NCBI RefSeq assembly: GCF_015220045.1
Contig: NZ_JADBGB010000002.1
Location: forward strand, 123,339 to 187,338
Source of the DNA: Marivivens aquimaris
GTDB taxonomy: Bacteria; Pseudomonadota; Alphaproteobacteria; Rhodobacterales; Rhodobacteraceae
Direction of reading: 5' to 3'
Length of the DNA: 64,000 nucleotides
Shown here piece after piece: positions 25,888 to 33,754 of the stretch (position 1 is the first letter of the stretch; each line of letters starts with the position of its first letter). Under the pieces are notes generated by a model. It was not told the origin of the DNA. It did no database searches and saw nothing but the letters and a program-made list of their open reading frames with translations. The position numbers and the translations under genes are program-made.

Positions 25888-27102
25888 ATGGACGCCTCGG
25901 ATTTTTCCGCGCTCGACTCCCATTTGATTGACGAACCTTCCTTTTGCGAAAAACTCCGAACCGAGGCCGAGGCGCAACTGGCGTTCTTCCGCAGATCGCT
26001 GAGGGCCGATGGCGGGTTTGACCTGCTGGCGTTTGACGGCACCCCGATCACCGGGCAGGACCAAGGGCTGACAGGCACCGCGCGGCACGTCTATTCCTAC
26101 GCGCTCGCCAAATCGACGGGCCACGCAGATTGCGATGACATGATCGACGCGGGCCTGACGTGGCTCGACAGCCATTTCCGCGACAAGGCCCACGGCGGTT
26201 TTTACTGGACGCTGAATGGCACCGAACCGACCGTCGATCACAAAATGGCCTATGGGCACGTCCATGTGCTGCTCGCCGCATCCGCCGCAACGCAAGTCGG
26301 TCATCCGCTTGGCCCCAAACTGCTGGAGGATCTGTCGGACCTCCTTCTGAACCGTTTCATGGACAGCTCCGCCGGTCTGCTGGCCGACGAGTTTTCCCGC
26401 GATTGGAGCTATTGCTCCGCCTACCGCGGCTATAACGCCAACATGCACGGGCTGGAGGCATACCTCGCCGCCTATGAAACCACGGGCGACACGGGTTTTC
26501 TGGCCCGCGCCGAACAGGTGATCGACTTTTTCGCGAACCGCATCGCGCGGGCAAACCACTGGCGGGTGATCGAACATTACGATGCCAACTGGTCGCCCGA
26601 CATGGACTACGACGGTCATTTCGCGCTGACCCCGCGCGGCACGACACCGGGGCATTCGTTCGAACTGGCGCGGCTGATGATCCAGTATTGGGACCTCGCC
26701 GGACAGCCGCGGGGCGACCTCGTTTATGACGCGCGCAACATCATCGACACCGCGCTGGCCGATGCTTGGGATGATGACGGCGGCATTTCATATACGCTCG
26801 ACTACGATGGCCGCATCCTGAACCCCGCCCGTTACTGGTGGCCCGTGACCGAAGCGATCCTCGCGTTGCAGGCGCTCATCAAGGTCGCACCGATGCCCAA
26901 CGACGAAGGCCGTTTCCGCAGGCTCTGGGACGAGGCCGAGGCGCTGTTTATCGACCACGACTATGGCGGCTGGTTCCACGAGGTCGCGCCCGACGGCACC
27001 CCGACCGAGGCGACGGTCCGCGGCAAGCCCGATCTTTATCATTCGATCCAGGCCGCGATCCTGCCCGCGCAAAAGGGCGTGACGCGCATCATGAGCGCGT
27101 AA
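25888..27102 (+). CDS. N-acylglucosamine 2-epimerase / mannose isomerase-family protein
   Basis: The 404-aa protein is an alpha/alpha-barrel enzyme of the AGE superfamily. The His-containing segments GLTGTARHVYSYALA, TTPGHSFELARLMIQYWDL and DLYHSIQAAILP match the catalytic region of aldose-ketose isomerases such as YihS or ManI. It would interconvert an aldohexose and its ketose or 2-epimer in the cytoplasm; the sugar is not determined. TGAGG lies 9 bp before the ATG. It appears to be a single-gene unit. Confidence 0.85.
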   Translation: MDASDFSALDSHLIDEPSFCEKLRTEAEAQLAFFRRSLRADGGFDLLAFDGTPITGQDQGLTGTARHVYSYALAKSTGHADCDDMIDAGLTWLDSHFRDKAHGGFYWTLNGTEPTVDHKMAYGHVHVLLAASAATQVGHPLGPKLLEDLSDLLLNRFMDSSAGLLADEFSRDWSYCSAYRGYNANMHGLEAYLAAYETTGDTGFLARAEQVIDFFANRIARANHWRVIEHYDANWSPDMDYDGHFALTPRGTTPGHSFELARLMIQYWDLAGQPRGDLVYDARNIIDTALADAWDDDGGISYTLDYDGRILNPARYWWPVTEAILALQALIKVAPMPNDEGRFRRLWDEAEALFIDHDYGGWFHEVAPDGTPTEATVRGKPDLYHSIQAAILPAQKGVTRIMSA

Positions 27103-27397
27103 ATCGGATATTGCTCCGCCTGCTTCGAGGATTATGTTGGCCCTCGGAGGTACATCCAACCGATGCCCAAAACCCGCGCCCATCAACACGTCGCTCGCGC
27201 TGTCTGGTTCAGCATCGGCGTCATCATGATCGTGCTTGCGGTCATCGGCGCGGTCCTCCCGATCATGCCGACGACGGTGTTCGTGATCATGGCGGCATTC
27301 GCGTTCGGCAAATCGTCACCGGCGATCGAGGCGTATCTGCTCAACCACCGCTATTTCGGCCCGATCATTCAGGACTGGCGCAAGTACGGGGCCATCG

Positions 27398-27422
27398 TGA
27401 CCTGCCCCTTTTCTCAGGGCCA
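27398..27422. repeat. IS left terminal inverted repeat
   Basis: The first 11 bases, TGACCTGCCCC, are identical to the other end, and GGGCCA closes the repeat after an imperfect middle. It follows target-site copy ATCG directly. Confidence 0.9.
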
Positions 27423-27457
27423 CTTGTGAGAAGAGCCTGTTCCCCTTTTGTGTGCCA

Positions 27458-28327
27458 TCATTCGGCTGCGTGAGCAATGGGCGCAGGCGCGGAGCCATCA
27501 GGTAGCTCAAGCGTCGGTGCCCATTGCGTTTTGTCGAAGGGCCGCGCTGCGGCGAACTCCTCCGGCGTCTGATACTTCAAGCTGCTGTGCGGGCGTTCCG
27601 TATTGTAATCGGCCCTCCATTCTTCGATAATCTCTCGGGCTTCACCGATGCTCGTGAACCAGTGCTGGTTCAGGCATTCCTCGCGGAACCGCCCGTTGAA
27701 GCTCTCGATGTAAGCATTCTGCGTAGGTTTCCCCGGGTCGATGAAATACAGCTGCACGCCGTGATCATCGGCCCATCTGTCCATGGCCCGACCACGAAGT
27801 TCCGGGCCGTTATCAACGACCAGGATATCGGGGTATCCTCGCTCCCGGGCAACCCGCTCCAGCATTTCCACAACCCGCTCACCAGGCAGAGAAAAGTCCA
27901 CCTCGATCACCGGGCATTCGCGGGTGCAATCGTCCTTGAGATTGGCGGTGCGGAACTTCCGGCCATTGGCCAACGCATCGCTGGTGAAGTCGAGCGACCA
28001 ACGCTGGTTGGCAGCGATCGGGCACCAACTGCCCTCACGCGCCTCGCGCGGGATCTTCTTGCGCTTCGTCCGGCGCAGCCATAGGCGCTCCTCCCGATAG
28101 AGGCGCTCGACGACCTTCACGTTCACCTTGAAGTCCTCGCGGACAAGCTTGGCATGCAGCATGCGATAACCATACCTCCTGTGTTTGCCTGAAAGAGTGA
28201 TCAGGCGTTCTCGAAGTCGCACATGGCGGTCTGGCCGTGCCCGATAGGCCAGGCTCGACCGCGAAATCCCGACCAGCCTGCACGCCCGCCGCTCCGTGAA
28301 CTGATGATCCGCCATCAGCGTCTTCAC
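27458..28327 (-). CDS. IS3-family transposase OrfB (DDE integrase)
   Basis: The protein has an HTH_21-like start (QFTERRACRLVGISRSSLAY) and an rve integrase core. The DDE residues are in RWSLDFTSD, VVDNGPELRG and the NAYIESFNGRFREECL segment. OrfB is made as an OrfAB fusion by -1 frameshifting; its frame continues upstream of the first ATG as LLTPAHRRDAVKTLM. It catalyses excision and integration of the element. Confidence 0.95.
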   Translation of the reverse strand: MKTLMADHQFTERRACRLVGISRSSLAYRARPDRHVRLRERLITLSGKHRRYGYRMLHAKLVREDFKVNVKVVERLYREERLWLRRTKRKKIPREAREGSWCPIAANQRWSLDFTSDALANGRKFRTANLKDDCTRECPVIEVDFSLPGERVVEMLERVARERGYPDILVVDNGPELRGRAMDRWADDHGVQLYFIDPGKPTQNAYIESFNGRFREECLNQHWFTSIGEAREIIEEWRADYNTERPHSSLKYQTPEEFAAARPFDKTQWAPTLELPDGSAPAPIAHAAE

Positions 28328-28350
28328 GGCATCCCGGCGGTGTGCAGGCG

Positions 28351-28617
28351 TCAGGAGTTTTTTGCCAGCAGCCCTTTCAGACCCGAATTGTCGAGCATGG
28401 CATCCGCCAGAAGCCGCTTGAGTTCAGCGTTCTCGGCTTCCAGATCTTTCAGGCGGCGCAGTTCGGAAACCTGCATGCCCCCATACCGGCTCTTCCACTT
28501 GTAGAGCGTCGCATCCGACATGCCATGCTTGCGACACAGCTCCGCGACCTTCGCCCCGGCCGTATATTCCTGCAAAATCCGGACAATCTGTTCTTCCGTG
28601 AAACGTGATTTACGCAT
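28351..28617 (-). CDS. IS3-family transposase OrfA
   Basis: The 88-aa protein carries a helix-turn-helix (FTEEQIVRILQEYTAGAKVA, then CRKHGMSDATLYKWKSRYGG) and a Leu-rich coil (LRRLKDLEAENAELKRLLAD) for dimerisation. It matches the IS407-type OrfA pattern closely. It binds the element ends and lacks the catalytic domain unless fused to OrfB. Confidence 0.95.
   Translation of the reverse strand: MRKSRFTEEQIVRILQEYTAGAKVAELCRKHGMSDATLYKWKSRYGGMQVSELRRLKDLEAENAELKRLLADAMLDNSGLKGLLAKNS
28358..28363 (-). other. Programmed -1 frameshift site in transposase
   Basis: On the coding strand GCAAAAAACTC has a run of six A just before the OrfA stop. Slipping back one base joins ...LLAKK to LLTPAHRRDA of OrfB. 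A-rich slippery runs are the standard signal in IS3 elements. Confidence 0.8.
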
Positions 28618-28670
28618 TCTTTGTTCTCCTCGTTGCTTCGAACGTTACGAGAACAAACTCTCCTTTTGAA

Positions 28671-28696
28671 TGGCCCAGTTTCTTGGGGGCAGGTCA
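28671..28696. repeat. IS right terminal inverted repeat
   Basis: Read on the minus strand it starts TGACCTGCCCCC and ends GGGCCA, mirroring the left end with one extra base. Target copy ATCG follows. Confidence 0.9.
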
Positions 28697-28860
28697 ATCG
28701 CGCCCAAGTACAAAGTCATCGCTATCGGCGCGATGCTGGTGACCGTCGTGTCCGCCCTCGTGCTCGGCGCGCCGCAGAAGGTCATCATCATCCAGCTTGT
28801 CTGCATCTCGCTCGTTGCGATCTACATCGTGACCCGCCCATCGGGACGGGTCGACGCGGA

Positions 28861-30951
28861 CTAGATCTGCATCAGGTCGGTGTTGAGATCCTTTTGCAGG
28901 CGCTCGTGCTTGCGGAACTCCGCGATGAGCTGACCGAAGGTTTCAATGCCCCGCGCCTCGACCATTTTCAGCATTTTCTGGAACGCCTCGGCGGTGGCAA
29001 TCGTGTCGCCCATAGCCGTGTGGCGCGCGCCTTCGGGAATGCGGACACCCAGCCGTTCACAGATTGAATCCAGCGAGTGCTTTTCGCCGCGTCCAAACAG
29101 GAATGCGGACAGCAAAACAGTGTCTATCACTGGCTGATCGAAGCTTTTTCCGATCCCCGCCTCGTGCCGCCGCAGGAACTCCATATCAAAGGGCGCGTTG
29201 TGCGCCACCAGCACGGACTCCTTGGCAAAGGCGTGGAATTGCCGCCCCACCACGTCGAAGGTCGGGCGCTGCGCCACCATGTCGTCGGTGATGCCGTGCA
29301 GGTTGGTCGTCTGAATCGGAATGGGCCGTCCGGGATTGACCAGTTGCTCCATCACCTCGTTCGGCACGATCCGCCCGTTGACGATACGCAGGGCGGCGAT
29401 CTGGCAAATCTCGTCACCTTGGGACGGCATCAGGCCGGTCGTTTCGGTGTCGAAGACGGTGTAGGTCATCTCCGACAGCTTGGCCTTGATCAGCTCGGTC
29501 GGCGGCGGGCGGCGCAGGAGTTCGAAGTCGTAATTCACGCCGGTCGCCAGCTTGGTCGAGTGCTGACCAATGGTCTTGGGCAGCGGGATTTTCAGGATAT
29601 ACCGCCCTGCCCCGTCCTCTTCGGGCCAACATTCGGTCCCGTGCAGGCGCAGGACCGAGCGGCCCGTCAGCACCGTGCGGCGATCCGGCAGAGGCGCTGC
29701 GATGCATTCCGCCAGACGGTCGTAATAGAGTTGCTGACCGCTCCACCCCAGACCGATCACCGTCATGCCGGCCTCTTCGCGGATGATGAGCGACAGCGCC
29801 CGCGCGTTGTGCTGTTTCGCGATGAGTCTTGCCAGCTGCGCAACCAGCGACGCCATCGGCGACAGCGCGATATTGAGGCGGTACTGCTCGTGACCTTCGG
29901 CGATCAGTGTCACACCATCTAGACGGCTGCGGATCGCGCGGATGAACTTGGTCGGAGAAATTTCTTCCAGCGGCCAGTACGCCTCGCGCGTTTTGCGATA
30001 TGCCGCGTCCATGTTGTTGACCTGTGCGATCAGCTTGTGGGTTCTCGTCAGCAGCGCCTCGGAGACGGTGATATCGGCGGCAAGGCTCGGGGATTGTTCG
30101 CGCAGCGCAAGGTTGGCTTCGAGCGCGGCAAGTTCGGGGCGGAGCGTGACGAAGAGGTCCGCCATGAGCGTTCCCGCCGCAATCGCGTTGCGCGTCTCGA
30201 AACTCGCGTCCCGCAGGACCAGCACATAGGGCGGCTGCGCATCGACGGTGCTGGGCGCGTAGAGCAGACGCACCTCGCCCATGATGAACTGACCCGTGCG
30301 CGCGTTCTCCATCAAGAAAGTGACCGAACGGTCGGGCGAATGGCTAGCGACCGCGAGGTTATACGCCTCCAGCAGCGGGCCGTATTCGGTGAATTCGAAC
30401 ACCGACCGCCCCAAGGCCATCGCGGTTTCGCCCTCGTTCAGCAGCACGGTGGCCGCGCCATTGTAGAACGTCACCGTGTGGCGACCCGAGCAGACGACGA
30501 CCCCCAAAGGCAGGACCGCAAGTGTCTGGATCAGCTTTTCCAGCTCGCTGCTCATCCGAGTGGTTTCATGCGCCACGGACTCCGCCATCGAATTGCGCGC
30601 GTTGCTGAGGCTGCGTCCGATTTGCTCCACCGCCGGAACGAGATCGCCCAGATAGCGAGTCATTTCCGGACTGGGCGGCACCGCGCTGTCGTGCTGGGCG
30701 CGGGCTTGAAGGTGATTTGCGACGGCTTGGATCGGCGTCGCGAGGTTCTGGTCGAACAGCGTCCAGACCCACGTCAGGAATGCCGCGAGGAAGATGATCG
30801 ACAGGACCATGGGCAGCGCCGGACCCGCGTCGGGATAAAGGCGGCCAAACGCTGCGGAGAGCAGAATGATCGCCACGCTGCCCACGAACATGAGGACAAA
30901 GAACAGCCCCATCCGCGTCCGGAGCTTTTTCCTGCGGAGAATTGCCATCAT
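28861..30951 (-). CDS. Membrane sensor-like protein fused to a DEDDh 3'-5' exonuclease
   Basis: The 696-aa protein has two helices (about residues 13-33 and 45-65), a HAMP-like linker, a PAS-like region (about 140-250) and a segment resembling a decayed histidine kinase, with no phospho-acceptor His motif (about 260-460). The last 200 residues are a DnaQ-type exonuclease: VFDTETTGL (D, E), AHNAPFDMEFL (D) and RHTAMGDTIAT (H, D) keep all DEDDh residues. It overlaps the receiver gene by four bases and sits in an acetate-use block. The exonuclease should be active, but the target and the sensor signal are unknown. Confidence 0.85.
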   Translation of the reverse strand: MMAILRRKKLRTRMGLFFVLMFVGSVAIILLSAAFGRLYPDAGPALPMVLSIIFLAAFLTWVWTLFDQNLATPIQAVANHLQARAQHDSAVPPSPEMTRYLGDLVPAVEQIGRSLSNARNSMAESVAHETTRMSSELEKLIQTLAVLPLGVVVCSGRHTVTFYNGAATVLLNEGETAMALGRSVFEFTEYGPLLEAYNLAVASHSPDRSVTFLMENARTGQFIMGEVRLLYAPSTVDAQPPYVLVLRDASFETRNAIAAGTLMADLFVTLRPELAALEANLALREQSPSLAADITVSEALLTRTHKLIAQVNNMDAAYRKTREAYWPLEEISPTKFIRAIRSRLDGVTLIAEGHEQYRLNIALSPMASLVAQLARLIAKQHNARALSLIIREEAGMTVIGLGWSGQQLYYDRLAECIAAPLPDRRTVLTGRSVLRLHGTECWPEEDGAGRYILKIPLPKTIGQHSTKLATGVNYDFELLRRPPPTELIKAKLSEMTYTVFDTETTGLMPSQGDEICQIAALRIVNGRIVPNEVMEQLVNPGRPIPIQTTNLHGITDDMVAQRPTFDVVGRQFHAFAKESVLVAHNAPFDMEFLRRHEAGIGKSFDQPVIDTVLLSAFLFGRGEKHSLDSICERLGVRIPEGARHTAMGDTIATAEAFQKMLKMVEARGIETFGQLIAEFRKHERLQKDLNTDLMQI

Positions 30952-31328
30952 AGCCGCACTCCCTTCCCTAATTCCGAAATCGCGTAATTCAATTCGGGCA
31001 GATCGAACGGCAACGGCAGCACCACCGTCGCGCCCACGCCACTGGCTTTGAGCCGCACGATGTCATTGTCGGCGGGGATCATCAGCGCGATCGGGATGTC
31101 ACGAAAATCGGCTTCGAGGCGGACCCATTGCGTAAACGCAAAGCCCGACATGGTAGGCAATTGGGCATTGATCAGAAGAGCGTCGGGTTTGTGGAGCTGC
31201 AAGCTTTCCATGGCCGCGTTGGCCGAGCGAACGTACGAGGTGGTGTAGCCTTCCTCCTCGATCAACGTCGACAGCGACTGCCCGAAGGTCAGATCGTGTT
31301 CAACAATCAGAATGTAATTCGCGTTCAT
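30948..31328 (-). CDS. Degenerate response-regulator receiver domain protein
   Basis: The 126-aa protein is a stand-alone CheY-like domain (ILIVEHDLTFGQSLSTLIEE at the N-terminus). The phospho-acceptor position reads LLINAQLPTMSG, with Asn in place of Asp. The switch Thr/Ser region reads ALMIPAD and the conserved Lys of the KPF motif is replaced (VLPLPFDLPEL). It therefore probably cannot be phosphorylated in the usual way and may act as a binding module. Its stop overlaps the start of the exonuclease fusion, so the two may form a complex. I prefer ATG 31328 over a TTG at 31340. Confidence 0.82.
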   Translation of the reverse strand: MNANYILIVEHDLTFGQSLSTLIEEEGYTTSYVRSANAAMESLQLHKPDALLINAQLPTMSGFAFTQWVRLEADFRDIPIALMIPADNDIVRLKASGVGATVVLPLPFDLPELNYAISELGKGVRL

Positions 31329-31360
31329 AAGGAACCCCAATCAGTGTTCCCTGCCAGACT

Positions 31361-31837
31361 TTACGCCTGACAGAATGCTTGCAGTATGGTTTCTCCTTTG
31401 GCGAGCATTTCCTCTGGTTCATAGCTACCGTCGGTAAGCGCTCGTGCAATAGTACTTTGGTTGCAGTTCACTCGGACCAATACGCCAGACGACTCCTTCC
31501 ACCGAGACGCGGCAATGATGTATCCAGAATACACGTTATTGGTGTCAGTAATAGAAATATCTTTCGCATATAACACGCCGGAAACCACGGGCCACGCGTA
31601 TGACCAGGGTTTGAAAGGACTTTGTGAATATGCGCGTTCTACGACAACCGCGTCTGCGGGCACCGTATTTTCGGCCCACACGTATTCCGCGTAAATCGTT
31701 GTGCACAGGATTCCAATTCCGCCCGCTGCTGGCACGATCCATTTCGGCAGGCGTTCTCGCGACATCTTGACCGCCCCGAGCGCGATGCCCGCTAAGGCAA
31801 CGCCTGCGATGAGCGTTGCTGCAAATTCGAAAAGCAT
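31361..31837 (-). CDS. Small membrane protein of unknown function
   Basis: I do not recognise this 158-aa protein. It has two N-terminal hydrophobic helices (FAATLIAGVALAGIALGAV and PAAGGIGILCTTIYAEYVW) and then about 100 soluble residues, probably periplasmic, with Cys in VNCNQST and QAFCQA that could form a disulphide. It lies between the CBS/DUF294 gene and the receiver gene on the same strand and may be co-transcribed. Codon use is less GC-biased than its neighbours. Confidence 0.65.
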   Translation of the reverse strand: MLFEFAATLIAGVALAGIALGAVKMSRERLPKWIVPAAGGIGILCTTIYAEYVWAENTVPADAVVVERAYSQSPFKPWSYAWPVVSGVLYAKDISITDTNNVYSGYIIAASRWKESSGVLVRVNCNQSTIARALTDGSYEPEEMLAKGETILQAFCQA

Positions 31838-31849
31838 GGCCTCTCCCCC

Positions 31850-33655
31850 CTACTTTACCGCGCCCGACCCCAGCGACGATTGCATGGTGCGGACGATGAC
31901 AAAGGCATCGCGAAGATGGCTCCGTTCGAACGCGGGCAATGTCGATGGGGTGAGATAGTTGTCGGGCTTCTCTCCAGCCCTCACCAACGCGGCCTGATGT
32001 TCCAGACGCACGGTGGCAATCGTATCGTAAGCCGACAGCAGGTCCCTCCCCCCGCTATCCGATATGATGCCTGCCTCGATCGCTGCGTCAACACGCGAAC
32101 GCGTATTCACCACGGACAATTGGCCGCGGAGCGCATAGACGCGACCCAGATCGACGATGGGCACAACGCCGTTGTGCTTCATATCGACCTGATGGCGGTG
32201 CTCGCCCGATTTGATCGTAGCAAAGCCGCGAAATAGCGACAGCGGCGGTGTGTGCTTGAGCGAATTGCCGATCATGTGGGCGACGAAGATGGAATTCTTG
32301 CCCGCAGCTTTGAGTGTGCCCTCTTGCAGTTCATCGAACAGCCGCTCGTCGCCCGCGATGGGGCGCAGGTCGAACATGACGGAGGCGAGCATCTGCGCCT
32401 CCTCGTCCGGCTGGGTGATCCAGCGGTGGAAGTAGCCCTTCCACGTTTTCAGCCGCTGCCGCCAACGGTCGGCGGTCGCCATCATATCACCAGGACAATA
32501 GACATAGCCGCAGGCATTCAGACCATCGCAGACAAAGCGCGCAGTCTGTTCGAACCAGCGCATATCGTCGTCCGTGGCGCTGTCGTGGATGATCAGGCAG
32601 TTGTCCTGATCGCTGACGCCCGTCTGCTCGCGTCGCCCCTGACTGCCGCAAGCCGCCCAGCAATAGGGTACGGGCGCGGGGCCGAACTGCGCCTCCGCCA
32701 TTTTCAGTAGGCGGCGGGTGACGATATCCGCGATGTCGGTGACTTTGCGGGTGACGACATCATGCGCGAGGTGGCTACCGACAAGCTGCATTAGCATTTC
32801 AGGCAAGCGGCGCGTGACATCCGCCATTTCCGCCACAGATCCCGCACGGGTGACATCGGCCACCATATTCGCCTGATTGCTGGCGAGGAAACGGGTCAGG
32901 TCCGTCTGGGTAATCATCCCGACGAAATGTCCCTGCTCCACCACCGGAATATGCCCGATGCGGCGATCGATCATGGTGTGCATCACATCGGACCCCAGCG
33001 CCTCGGGGCGGAGGGAAACCGGATCAGCAGTCATCACCTCGGACACGGGCGCGGACGGATCGCGGCCCTCTGCGATGACCTTGTTGTTCATGTCGCGCAC
33101 GGTAATCAGCCCGACGAGCAGATCGCCCTTCACCACGCCGAGCGAGGAAATCCGGTGCTCCCGCATCAGCTTCGCCGCATCGCGGATTGTCGTATCGGGG
33201 GTGCAGGTCACCGGCGCGTGGGTGAGCATATCGCCCAGCTTCAGAGTCATGATCCCGCCTTGGGTCATGCCGCGCGTGCCGCCGCGATTGAAATACCGGT
33301 TGAACGCAGGCGCGTCGGTCATCGCCTGCCGGAAAACGGCGGCGGGAAGAAGGTAGAGTTCCGCGTCTTTGGTAACGACTGCGGTCGTCGCAGCCTTTCC
33401 GTCGCGCAGCAGACCACGTTCGCCAAAGTGGTTGCGGGCGCGCAGAACAGAAACCAGCGCCCCGTTGCCGTCAGTCACTTCGACCGCGCCGCTGGCGATG
33501 AGCCACACGCCGTCGAGGTCGTCACCATGCGTGTAAACGGTCTGCCCTGCGTCGACGTTCTGACGGATCAACTGGACAGCCAGTGCCTCAAGCGCGGCAG
33601 GGTCCATTCCGTCGTAAGGATGGGTCTGTTTCAGAAAGGGGAGTAGCGACTTCAA
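31850..33655 (-). CDS. cNMP-binding/CBS/DUF294 putative nucleotidyltransferase
   Basis: The 601-aa protein has a cyclic-nucleotide-binding-like domain (residues about 10-120, GVWLIASGAVEVTDGNGALV, with RARNHFGERGLL), two CBS domains (about 145-265) and a DUF294 nucleotidyltransferase core. The core has GSQGRREQTGVSDQDNCLI, matching the GlnD-like G-S-x-x-R and D-x-D motifs. A helical DUF294_C region follows. In GlnD-type proteins this fold transfers a nucleotide to a regulator; here the partner is unknown. It sits next to the acetate symporter, a common association, and probably regulates uptake or acetate metabolism. Confidence 0.88.
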   Translation of the reverse strand: MKSLLPFLKQTHPYDGMDPAALEALAVQLIRQNVDAGQTVYTHGDDLDGVWLIASGAVEVTDGNGALVSVLRARNHFGERGLLRDGKAATTAVVTKDAELYLLPAAVFRQAMTDAPAFNRYFNRGGTRGMTQGGIMTLKLGDMLTHAPVTCTPDTTIRDAAKLMREHRISSLGVVKGDLLVGLITVRDMNNKVIAEGRDPSAPVSEVMTADPVSLRPEALGSDVMHTMIDRRIGHIPVVEQGHFVGMITQTDLTRFLASNQANMVADVTRAGSVAEMADVTRRLPEMLMQLVGSHLAHDVVTRKVTDIADIVTRRLLKMAEAQFGPAPVPYCWAACGSQGRREQTGVSDQDNCLIIHDSATDDDMRWFEQTARFVCDGLNACGYVYCPGDMMATADRWRQRLKTWKGYFHRWITQPDEEAQMLASVMFDLRPIAGDERLFDELQEGTLKAAGKNSIFVAHMIGNSLKHTPPLSLFRGFATIKSGEHRHQVDMKHNGVVPIVDLGRVYALRGQLSVVNTRSRVDAAIEAGIISDSGGRDLLSAYDTIATVRLEHQAALVRAGEKPDNYLTPSTLPAFERSHLRDAFVIVRTMQSSLGSGAVK

Positions 33656-33754
33656 GTAATGGCCTTTCGGGCAGAAAGCGCGAGGTTTCCCCCGCGCCTT
33701 CAGTGAAACATGAGACTTCTTCCAACAAATTGACCTGTATCAAACGAGGTCGAT

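Larger units (their letters stand above)
27398..28696 (-). mobile_element. IS3-family insertion sequence, IS407 subgroup-like
   Basis: The element is 1299 bp. Its ends match over TGACCTGCCCC and again over GGGCCA, and it carries two overlapping transposase frames on the minus strand. It is flanked by a 4-bp direct repeat ATCG (27394-27397 and 28697-28700); four bases is the duplication size expected of the IS407 subgroup. Intact frames and a perfect duplication indicate a recent insertion. Confidence 0.95.
27163..28864 (+). pseudogene. DUF454 (YbaN-like) inner-membrane protein gene split by an IS
   Basis: The 5' part (27163-27397) encodes about 78 residues with two helices (SIGVIMIVLAVIGAVLPIMP and VFVIMAAFAFG). 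The 3' part (28698-28864) encodes APKYKVIAIGAML and further hydrophobic helices ending PSGRVDAD. Deleting the element and one copy of the 4-bp duplication rejoins the frame exactly as ...YGAIAPKYK..., giving an intact DUF454 protein of about 133 aa. As it stands, the first part runs into the element and ends within 35 bp. DUF454 proteins are small inner-membrane proteins of unknown role. Confidence 0.9.
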
